Made by a program: the position numbers and the translations under genes. From assembly GCA_010909165.1 (NCBI GenBank), contig MU008190.1:1-64000 (forward strand): a DNA stretch of 64,000 nt, written 5' to 3'. The stretch's first letter is position 1, and every line of letters starts with the position of its first letter. The notes beneath the pieces are model-generated. The model saw only the letters and a program-made list of their open reading frames with translations, did no database searches and was not told where the DNA came from. Shown here one piece after another: positions 54,328 to 64,000 of the stretch. This stretch comes from Anthoceros angustus. Its lineage: Eukaryota; Streptophyta; Anthocerotopsida; Anthocerotales; Anthocerotaceae.

Positions 54328-57300
54328 TTATAACATCTCGAATAGGCTCTCAAGAGTCTCATAAACCGTCTTTCTTTCGGAGTGAAGGCTATCTTCTGCC
54401 AGAAATGCGTGCATCTGGTTGTCCAATTCCACCCATGTCCGGCCAGGTTCCTTGTGGACACCGGATCTGAACATTAGTCTTCTTATTTCTGATCGTTCTT
54501 CGAGCCTGCCAGCTGCTGCATAAATGTTTGACATGATGATATATGCACCAGCGGTGGTTGGATCCAACCCGATTATGGCATTGAATGCTCGTCTCCCTAA
54601 ATCAGTGTTGCCGTGACGGTTGCAGGACCCAAGGATAGACATCCAGACCTTGAGGCCAGGTTGTGAAGGCATCCTCCTGATGAAGTCCTCTGCCTCATCC
54701 AGGTGCCCAGCTCGGCCGAGAAGGCTCACCATGCAAGCATAGTGGTCCTTGTCTGGGGTGATGTCAAAGGTTTCAGACATAGACTGAAACAGAACTCTCC
54801 CCTCATCCAGCAAGCCAGCGCTGCTGCAGGCCGCAAGAAGGCAGAGGAAAGTGATGGAGTCTGGACGAATGCCCTCACTTTGCATTTGAGCAAGGAGCTG
54901 GAGGGCCTTATAGAAGAGTCCATGTTGGGCATAGCCCGCTATCATGACATTCCATGTCACCAGATCTCTTGTCGAGAATCGATCGAACACTGTCTCTGCA
55001 TCCTCGATGCTCCCACATTTCGCATACATGTCGATCAATGCACTCCCCACTACCACATCTGATTCCAGGCCAGCTTCTACTGCTTGAGCATGAATTCGCT
55101 TTCCTTGATGCAGAGCCACCAGGTCCGAACATGCTTTGAGAATGCTGGCAAGTATCACCTTGTCTGGACGCAGGCCCTCCATTTGCATCTGCTCAAAGAG
55201 GTGGAAGGCATCTCGAAGCTCCCCTTTCTGGACATAGCCTGCTATCATCGCAGTCCATGAGACCAAATGCTTGTGAGCCAGTCTGTCAAACAATTTGCGT
55301 GCATCATCCAGGCTTCCGCATCTAGAATACATGTCAACTAGCAAGCTGGCTAGATGCAAATCCGAACCGAGTCCGCATTTCATGATGTCAGCCTGGATTA
55401 GATTGCCCTGTGTCACATCTGAGATGGAGGAGCAGGCCTTGAGGATGATGAGGAACGTGACCTTGTTAGCACACACTCCCTCCAATTGCATACGATGGTA
55501 CAGTGCCAGGGCCTCAGTAGGATCTCCTTGCTGAGAGTACCCTGCAATAACTGCATTCCATAATGAAATATCTTTCCTAGGCAACTTGTCAAAGACTCTA
55601 CGAGCATCCTCCAGGTTGCCACATTTCACATACAAGTCTAGCAGGTTGCGGCCAATGTAATAATCTGTATCAAAGCCAGATTGGACTAATTGGACATGGA
55701 TGAGCCTGCCGTAGTCAAAAGCTGCTATGGCCGAACAAGCTCTCACAACACTATTGTAGGTTACTGTATCTGGGAGCATACCCACTTCTTGCATCTGCTG
55801 GAAAAGCCGGAGAGCCTCAGTACTCGAACCATTCTGCACATATCCTGTGACCATCGCATTCCACGACAGCTGATCACACTCTTCATACCCGTTAAAAAGT
55901 GTCCGTGCATCACCCAGACTGCCACACTTTGAATACATCTCAATCAGTGTACAACGAACAATATCGTCTGAATCGAAGCCTCCTTTCACGATGTGATTGT
56001 GGATGAGCTGGCCCTGTTCAAGAGCTTCTAGGGTGGAGCAAGCTTTCACCATGCTAACCAGTGTGAACTCATTTGGCTGCAAACCCTCCTCTTGCATCTG
56101 CTGATACAACTGGATGGCCTTGTTTAAATCACCTTCTTGAGAATATCCTGTGATCATTGCTGTCCATGACACCACATGTTTCATAGGAATCTTGTCAAAC
56201 ACTGTGCGAGCTTCCTCCAGGCTTCCACATTTTGCAAACATATCGATAGCACTGCTTTCTACATGACTGTCCGATTCAAAACCACTTCTGAGGCTGTCAC
56301 AATAGATCAACTTGCCCAGCTCCAGGGCTGCCATGCAGGAACATGCTTTTAGAACATTCATGTAGGTGATTCTATCTGGATTTATGCCCTCCTGACGCAT
56401 TTCTTCGTAATGAACAATTGCCTCTTGACCAAGGCCTTGCTGTGCATATCCTGCAATCAGTACATTCCATGACACCAGATCTTTGGCTGGCAGTCTGTCA
56501 AAGATGTCCTGAGCATCTCCCAGACTCCCACACTTTGAATACAAGTCAATGAGGATGCTGCTAACAAATACATCATCATGAAAGCCATACTCAGCTGCAT
56601 AGGCATGAATCTTCCTTCCCTCTGCAACGTTTCCTGACATACAACATAGTTTGAGAATACTCACAAAGGTGAACTGGTCAGGGTTCACGCCTTTTGCCCG
56701 CATCTCCTGAAAGAGCTCCAGAGCTTCTTGCCAAAGCCCTTGCTGCGAATATCCTCCAATCATTGTGTTCCATGACACAGCGTCCCGTGCCACCATCGTA
56801 TCAAATACACTACGGGCATCCTCCAGGATTCCACACTTGCAATACATGTCCATAAGAGCATTGCAAACAAATACGTTGGACTGGTAGCCAGCTTCCAAGA
56901 CCTGACCATGAATCAGCTTCCCCCTTCCTCCTGCTCCTATGCTCCCACACGCTTTCAGAATGGCAACATAAACATACTCATCAGCAGTGACATGAGATCC
57001 TTGCATTCGATCATAAAGTCTGACAGCGACTTCAGCCTGGCCATTTTTCACACACATTGTTATGACTGCAGTCCATGCAAACACATCTGGTGCAGGCAAT
57101 GTCTCGAACACCTGGCTTGCTTCGTTAGGTTCCCCACAAATAGCATACATCCGTATCAAATGATTCACCAGAAAAGGATCAGATCCAAGTCCAACCTCCA
57201 CCATCTTACAGTGAATCTGCCTCCCAGCCACCGAGTCTCGCTGCCGTATGCAACATTGCAGAAGACGGTAGAACATAGTCTGGGAGCATTCGTGGATCTG

Positions 57301-57766
57301 TTGGTGCACCAATGATTCCATGACTATAACAGCTTCCCGAAGACGTCCCTCCTCACATAGTTTCCTCAAATCTCCTACGGTGCCTCCACTTCCTGCCACG
57401 CTGCTGAGTGGTAAGTGATCCACAACCTCCCAGACCCTGACCACGAACGTCGTGCGACTCTCTCGTACGTCTCACACAACAGTCTATATCTGCAACTGGA
57501 AACTCGTACCTCAAGCCTTCAGAGTTCTGGGATTGCTTAGATGTTCCTTGTCCTCTATGTATTTCGGGCGAGCCAGCGGAACCGGAAATTGACCGGGCTT
57601 CCTCTCCTCCCCCTCCTCCAGGCCAGGTTCTGTTGCTGTTGGCTGAAAAAGCCATCCACGGGCTCATCCGGTGCAAGTCACCTGCAAAACGCAGCCTTCG
57701 AGCTACCGCTTCGATTGAAAGATTTCTCCAGACAGCCATCCTCGCCCCATGGCGGACATCCGCCAT
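54328..57766 (-). CDS. PLS-class PPR protein with E/E+ C-terminus
   Basis: Model of two exons: 57766-57510 and 57400-54328, 1109 aa; the second ATG at 57739 would give 1100 aa. The intron (109 bp, GTACGAG donor, CTCAGCAG acceptor) splits a Ser codon and joins a mitochondrial/plastid-type N-terminus (MAVWRNLSIEAVARRLRFAG) to the repeat array. The long frame alone begins with GTG, so it is incomplete without exon 1. About 25 tandem PPR motifs of P/L/S type follow (recurring LIDMYSKCGSLxDA and DLVSWNxMIAGY). The end carries E1/E2-type motifs (HYACMVSLLGRAG, GAYIIMSNIYAAAGR, GRTWVELDNQMHAF) but no DYW deaminase domain. Such proteins bind organelle RNA in a sequence-specific way and usually specify C-to-U editing sites, needing a DYW partner in trans. 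Confidence 0.93.
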
Positions 57767-58154
57767 TGTAGGCGCATATCAACGGCAGAGCAATGCCGTT
57801 GCAAATTTCCGGACACCCTCGTAGCTCGAACGTTCAACCCACTCACTTGGCAACAATATCTTGGCAGGGCTGTGCAGCTGGAGGCTACCTATGTTGAGCA
57901 TGGGCTCAGACCTGCTCCAGTGCTGGAATCCATGTCTGGATGTGCAAGATGGTATGACCGGCAATATTCTCAAATCCACGAATTCATACTTATATTTTTT
58001 TGACCCGCAGATTCATCCTTTCCGCATGAAGGCTAGGTTTGAAGTGTAATGCATACGAGCCATTTCCGTGATTGGTGCTGGAGAGTGCAGAATTTTCTGC
58101 ATATTGAGTTGAAATTTCAATGCTGCACAAATTTGTGGGATGGGAGTGAGAAGG
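57767..58154. other. spacer between PPR and DRP4 genes
   Basis: No coding sequence. It contains the 5' flank of the PPR gene and the 3' flank of DRP4. Confidence 0.5.
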
Positions 58155-60733
58155 TCACATACTAATGCAATGACTATCAGACATTGTCATGATCATTTGT
58201 AAGCTTGTGCGGAGGACTTGGATGCTGTGACTAAGCCCCTTGCGTTTGTCTGCCAAAGCAGTATCTTCCCCCATGACGGCTTCCATGTCGACGTTTGGTG
58301 AAGAGATTTGAGATAGTTTGTCTTGAACCCCTTGCACCATGGTTTGCTGCAGAGCATATTTTATCTCGTGAGGAAGTGCATCTGCAATCCTTTTTTTGAC
58401 CACTGCCCAGTAAGCTGCCAGAGACACCTTGATGTCCAGTGCTGTCTGCAAAGCGGAAACTGTGCCATTAGATGTGACGCACAGGCACACACTAATGTTG
58501 CAGGCGTATCTCTCCAGATAGCATAACGTCAACACATCTCAAGTACCTGATGCTCTGCGTCCGTCTTTGAGTGGCTTGCTTCCGTTGGATCGATTTGTCC
58601 AAGGACTTCGTCATTGAGTATGCTGGTGCCACACTGACATTGTGAATATCCTCGAACTCCTGTCTTGGTAGATTCAAACTTCGATTGTGCTGCTCGAACA
58701 ATTTCCATGTAGAGCTTGTTCCGGGTGTAGGTTACTTCCCTCTCCTTGGAGAGCATGTTTTCCATAAATTTCTCGCACCTTTCGCGGCACTCCTGAATCA
58801 CGTTACGCGCCAGCGGTTGGCTCATCTGACGCAAACGAGGATATGCTTCTGTGCACTTCCCGATCACCTGAGCAACCAGACATGCAGAAGACAGTCAAAT
58901 ACAAGTCCCTAAACCCATCACTGATCACTCATCCATAATTTTCAGGGCTGTGAAATTAGGAACAGATCATCGAAACAATTTACCTGCATCTGCACAGTTT
59001 CTGCGTAGTCGTGAGCCTCCTTCACGAGTGTTGCACACTTTTCGGATATCCCATCAAGCTCCTTGCGGAAGAGGGTTCTGAAAAGGTGAGCTGGAAGAAA
59101 ATTCGCTAGATTAACTCCTTTGCTCTCCGACATGAGCGCCACGATCGCTTTTGTGTTCGCTTTCTCCATCAGCTTCGACCCGGAATTCTCCATGAAGCGA
59201 GTGAATCCTGGCACATTACGACAGGGTCACATCTAACACATCAATGGACCGATGTCTGACGTTAATGAACTCGGCAGCACCAACCTGCAAACAAGTCATC
59301 CAGCCTTGCAGTGTAATGCAACTCGTGTTCAGGATGGTCTTCGAAATTGCCACGGATAACAAGCTGCTTCAAAATATCGGTCCTGCCCATTATGAACGCC
59401 ATAAAAGCCTGGGAGGCATTTTCCATCCTGGGAGGCAATGCGGCCAGCTCTTGCTCTTTCGACTTGACTTCTGTTAGTAAATACATCCAAGTTGAACACG
59501 AGATTGCAAAGTGTGAAAACGATAACCATGTTTGCAAGCAGCCCGCGATAGGACGATTTGTACTAGTGTAAAACACAACGGAATTTACTTTTCTCGATCT
59601 GTTCGATGATGGTTGGTAGGCATCGTGCGATGCTGTTGGCCTGGATCTTGGTCAGACGGTCAGAAAGGGCAGGAATGCCCACGATAGATCTGTCCAGCTT
59701 GGACAAGAGCTCATGAGACTTGAAAAGCTTTTTCTCAGCCTGTCTGGCTTCTTCGTGGGTCTCAGCATCTGCAACCCTGTTGCGCACACAAATGTAACCA
59801 AGGCCAATTTTGACTGCGTTGGTTGTGACTTTCTCCAAGAGACCCTCAGGAGTCTGGTCGACCTGGCCACACGCACGAAAAGTTTCATGAGACTCACTGG
59901 AAACAAGTCAGGAGGAGTCCACAAGAGTTACGATTTCAAGCAAGAAGCGGGTGACGGATTACCTTAGTCACCACAGCCAGTGTCCTTTGGCCAGCTTTAT
60001 CCGCCAGCTGAGACATTCTGATGGACTCGCAAGTCGGAAAGTCGACGTTTGCTGAGAGCACATTCAAGATGATCGTATCATCGGGAGTGATATATTTTCG
60101 GATGATGGCGGCGATCTGCTGGTAGATGTCCTCCGGCTGTCCGAAGACAGGGACCCTTGTTATGCCCGGCAGATCCACCATAGTCAAATCCGGAGCATTC
60201 GCTTTCCGGATGTGCAGAGAGATCGGCTTGGAGGAGATCCTTTTGCCGGTTCCAGCCACCTTATTTTGTGCTTCAACGACGGCCATTTCGATCTCAGATT
60301 CTGTAATTTTTTTCTTGTGGCCGCCGTATTCAATTGTGATGCTTTCCTCTCCGCTGCAGTCCGAAGAACCCAAGTCAGCGGAAGTGCGATGCAAAGGGTA
60401 ATTGAAGCTAAGATTTCGAAGCTACCTTGCTTGGAGTCTGAGAACCAGCGGGGCCCTGGTCGCAATGCCCTGTCCCCGGGGCAAGCTGATACCAGCCAAG
60501 GACTCCAGGACACTGGATTTTCCGCTGGACTGATCGCCAATAACGACAATGGTTGGCAGGCTGACGCCTTCCTCCACGACCCCCAAATTGCGCAGTTTGT
60601 CGATGGTGTCCAGAATGGGCCGGATTTTGTCCTTGAACTTGGACTCCAGAGCGGTTGCATGCTGTCCTGAGCCGCCCTCAGGGACATCCCCAGGTGCAGG
60701 GGCGGCGCGCTTAGTCTCAGCAAAGGAAGTCAT
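58155..60733 (-). CDS. DRP4: dynamin-related protein 4 (Mx-like GTPase)
   Basis: Seven exons: 60733-60426, 60353-59963, 59862-59589, 59470-59285, 59207-58984, 58867-58547, 58445-58155; 1995 nt, 664 aa, close to the usual DRP4 length. Dynamin GTPase domain: P-loop G66-S73 (GDQSSGKS), switch I ([14 protein letters not shown]), DLPG at 163-166 and TKVD at 232-235. Middle/stalk and GED-like regions follow; there is no PH or proline-rich domain. The N-terminus ([19 protein letters not shown]) matches plant DRP4/Mx-like proteins rather than DRP1, 2, 3 or 5. These are oligomerising membrane-associated GTPases of uncertain plant function. The start is the first ATG (60733); the longer frame upstream opens with TTG only. 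Confidence 0.94.
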
Positions 60734-61220
60734 TGGCAGGAGCGCACGGTTGCCTGACAGTGCAAGAAGTGGGTTGGGCGAGATTAGCAAGAATTATGTA
60801 AGAACTAGTGAGTCTGCGGGCCGAATTAATTCCCGCTGCTGCTGCCTAATCTCATCATCTCATCGAGGCCGGTGGGTCGTTGCTGCCGAGCAACAACCTA
60901 CCCGCCTCGATACCTGCTCACAGCCCTCAAGCACAGCATGATGGCAGTACTTAGCGGGTTGGTGTCTTTCAATAGCAACTTCACTTTGAGCCTGATGGAA
61001 TATGCCAGGAACTCAGCAAGAGCTTTATAGAAGAAGAAGAAGAAGATGTATATTAAAGTCCATTATACATAGATGTGTAACAACAACATACAAATACACA
61101 GCAAAGTGCACTCAATCATATTTCTAGAACATAGTCTTAGGACCCTTATGTAGGGTGGAGAGCCATATCATAGTACTTATATGGCCTGAAGCATAGTTAT
61201 CAGTGAACCCTAAAACCTAT
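60734..61220. other. 5' flank of DRP4, then AT-rich spacer
   Basis: No gene. A GAAGAAGAAG run followed by TATTAAAGTCC near 61030 resembles a GAAGAAGAAG...TTTAAGTCC segment near 62735, possibly two copies of one short element end. Confidence 0.45.
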
Positions 61221-61325
61221 TTATTCTAACATCTCTTCCTCTTAAAATTAGTTGTACTTTTTTTATCATTCTTTATTCTAACATCTCTTCCTCTTAAAAT
61301 TAGTTGTACTTTTTTTTATCATTCT
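61221..61325. repeat. 52-bp tandem duplication
   Basis: TTATTCTAACATCTCTTCCT starts at 61221 and again at 61273. The two units are almost identical apart from the length of the T run. Confidence 0.85.
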
Positions 61326-61469
61326 TCCCTCTTCAATCTGGTCAGACACCTTGGCCTTCAATCTGGTCATACCGGAGGAACTCTTAAGTGGCATTAAAAA
61401 ACTTTAATGATAGTCAAGAACTCATTAGGGGAAAACCTGCCAAAAGGAAAACGCCATGCTTAGGAGTCT

Positions 61470-64000
61470 TCATGACACAAGTAAGCCTACTCTAGTCCTA
61501 AGACTCATTTGTTGAGATATCTTTTGTGGCTGTGGAAGTAGAAAATTGTTCAAACAAGGAATTGTGCGCAAATGTTGTACAAACTCATCGAACTTTGTTA
61601 AGGAAAGAACTTTGGTGAAACTATACGCCTTCATAGAATTGGCAGGTGTGTTCTGAAAATCGATCACGCCTTCTTTTGTCTTCTTGCGAACATAATGGTG
61701 TTGAATATCAATATGCTTCATGCGTTGATGAAACTCAGCATTATACGTAACTTTGAGACTACTCTGCCTATGTGTATACAAAATTGTAGATTGTGGCCAA
61801 GTTCTTATTAACAAAGTTCCTATTAAAGAAGTCACAACTAAACCACCTCCTTAGTAGCATGTGTGGTTGCCATATATCATGCCTTTGTAGAATAGAGAGC
61901 ATCAGTAGGTTGTGACTTAGTACTCCAACGAACAAGAGAATTGAAAACATAAAAAGCATATTCTGAAGTAGAACGACGAATCTCTTAATTGCTCCCAAAG
62001 CTTTCATATCAAAAACCCTAGAGAAAAAACGTTGAACCCAAAGAAAAACTTCACGTCAAGAGAAATTAAAATAAGATCATCAACATATACACCAATATAG
62101 ATATAAGAAGTCCCGTGTCACATGATATGAAACAGTATCAACACCGTTCTTGACAAAACCATTTGTAATATATTATATTGAACATAATGTGACTTTAAAT
62201 TCCAAGCTCGTGAAGCTTGTTTTAAACCATGTATAGACCTTTTCAATTTGCAAACCAAATCGGGTCGAAGTAAATGTTTCATATCATCATTAAACGCTTG
62301 GGGTTGTTCCATGTAAATTTCTTCATCCAGATCACCATTCAATGCATAACTTTCACATCCATCTGACATGTTCCAAGATTGAAGAAAGCATCCAAAGCAA
62401 GTAGAATACGAACAGAAGGAAATTTCACAACGGATGAAAAAGTTTGCTTATAATCAACATCTTTAACATGTGAATACCAATTAGCAAACCAATTGGACTT
62501 TATAACGCTCAAAGGACCAATCAGCATTATCAACAAAGTGAGTTCCACTCAATCTTGCAAAGCCTGCTCCCACAAAGACCACGGCGGTGAAGTCTGCATT
62601 TGATTGAGGCTAAGGAACAGTAGCTGAAATAAGACCAACAAGAGCATGATCATTATGAACATCATTTTGAGCATCATTATGAGAATTAGGGTCCAAAATT
62701 TCATTAAAAAAGTATTGATCATCATGATCCAAGAAGAAGAAGAAGAATTTTATTTAAGTCCACTAAGGACGGATTTCCGTCATGGGACTTGGTACTTAAC
62801 AACTTGTACCATGGTGTGCCTAAGCTACTTGCACCAAGGGCATCCACTCCCTTTAGGCACCCCATCTAAGTACCGATCCAAGCTCATGATGCTTAATCAC
62901 GGCGTAACAAAGATAACAAAGAAAGAAATGATCACGTGGCTGAGAAGAACAAACCGAGTCCTTCCAAGATAATTCAAAAAAATAACATCTCGACTTGAAA
63001 TAATTTATCGAGTATTTGGATCAAACAAACGATAACTCATGCGATTCTCATAATATCCGACAAAATTGCACTTAATGCTCCACTTTTCTTTTCTTCTGGA
63101 ATATGAGCAAACGCTACACATCCAAAAACACATAAATATGAAGAAGAAATAACCACCCCAGTCCACATTGCCTCTGGAGTTTGACCCATAAGAACATCAG
63201 AAACAACCATGTTCATAATGTAAACAGCTATTTGAACTGCTTGAACCCAAAAATCGGAGCCAAACTCTTATGAAATAACATACAACCAGCAGCACCAATA
63301 AGAATTTTATTTTTTATTTTTGCACGACCATTTTATTGTGGTGAGTAAGGAATAGTGGTCCGATGTTGAATACCAAAAGGAGATAAATAATTTCAAAATT
63401 CTGTTGAAGTATATTCACCACCATTAACATACATACAACCAGAACCACCAATTGATGTAGGTACATGAAAACCATAATATCAAGCCATTTGAAGAACCTT
63501 CCGTGGATGCACATGTATCAAATGCAGCGCAATAATTGCTACAAAGGAAACCCTAAATGATAACCAGCTTCATGTTCTCGAACTTCTGTGCAACTCAACT
63601 TATAAAGTCGTCCAAAACGTTGTTTGGAAACAACAATGTCTTGAGTAGAAACCAAAACATGATGCAAATACGTAATAGAACCATCAAACTGCACAACACC
63701 AATAGGTCCAACCTTCTCAATAAGGAAGGAGTAATCATCCTAAAGACATACTGCTGCCTATCAGAACAAGGTTTGAAACTTGAAAACCAATTTCGTCTTC
63801 CAGTCATATGCTGAGATGCACCAGAATCAATATTTTAATTCACCATCTGCACCACCGGCAGCACTCAACAAGGCAAGTAAAGAAAGGTATATAGACGACG
63901 GAGATATTGGAGCACCAGTAGGCTCCGGCTCCATAGTAACCAAATTAATTTGTGACTAACCAGAAACTCGAGGAAACTGACAGAACCGAACCATATGTCC
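61470..64000 (-). mobile_element. degenerate Ty1/copia element, truncated by window edge
   Basis: Read on the minus strand the domains are collinear: zinc-knuckle end (GHMVRFC, 63982-64000), protease active site (DSGASQHMTG, near 63805-63830), integrase core (NGGEYTSTEF, stop, NYLSPFGIQHRTT, near 63330-63420), RT (IYMEQPQAF, SIHGLKQASRAW, 62118-62369; preceded by DYKQTFSSVVKFPSVRILLA in 62548-62339) and RNase H end (KHIDIQHHYVRKK, 61835-61470). Several stop codons and frameshifts interrupt it. No 3' LTR could be matched; the gag end lies beyond the window. Confidence 0.88.

Noticed and set aside
1-64000. tRNA, rRNA, snRNA genes and CRISPR arrays
   Set aside because: None was recognised by eye. 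A covariance-model search would be needed to exclude small RNA genes; the tandem repeats here lack CRISPR spacing, and the context is a plant nuclear genome.

Overview
The window is nuclear DNA of a land plant. Coding exons are split by short GT-AG introns (about 55-415 bp), and the gene set is embryophyte-like: a BIG5-type ARF-GEF, an organelle-type pentatricopeptide repeat (PPR) editing-factor-like protein, a DRP4/Mx-like dynamin, a VQ-motif protein, a starch-binding (CBM48) plastid protein, mitochondrial SDHB and an organellar aspartyl-tRNA synthetase. The compact genes, the style of the PPR C-terminal E motifs and a CHAT-domain protein suggest a non-seed plant (bryophyte, hornwort or lycophyte grade), but I cannot name the species from sequence alone.

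Layout. 1-14.9 kb is repeat territory: a GC-rich palindromic island (0.5-1.3 kb), a decayed minus-strand repeat-bearing gene or element (about 3-7.5 kb), fragments of Ty1/copia elements (9.4-11.2 and 13.7-14.4 kb), one RNase H fragment and several minisatellites with long inverted repeats. 14.9-28.6 kb is a compact gene block: BIG5 (plus, intronless), PPT1-like thioesterase (plus), organellar AspRS (minus, 15 exons) and a minus-strand gene whose best splice model joins a TrhO/STR8-type N-terminal domain to a PTST-like coiled coil and CBM48. 28.6-37 kb holds a CHAT-domain protease-like gene (minus), a broken copy of its 5' part produced by a segmental duplication of about 1.8 kb, a near-perfect 35-bp inverted repeat upstream of the intact copy, and two PPR fragments. 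37-44.6 kb is mobile-element debris (PIF/Harbinger, a copia LTR edge, a LINE-like remnant). 44.9-60.7 kb is a second gene block: SDHB (plus), a VQ-motif gene (plus), a small unrecognised minus-strand gene, a 1109-aa PPR gene (minus) and DRP4 (minus). 60.7-64 kb is a second degenerate copia element.

How the genes relate. I see no operon-like or pathway cluster. Organelle functions are well represented (AspRS, PPR, SDHB, CBM48 protein), as is membrane traffic (BIG5, DRP4, lysosomal/vacuolar-type PPT). Exon models for AspRS, the CBM48 gene, DRP4, SDHB, the PPR gene and the small gene were built by hand from splice signals, reading phase and family similarity; all give uninterrupted frames whose lengths are multiples of three. 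They are predictions without transcript evidence. The least ordinary items are the predicted TrhO_N-CBM48 fusion and the CHAT gene with its hairpin and decayed duplicate.
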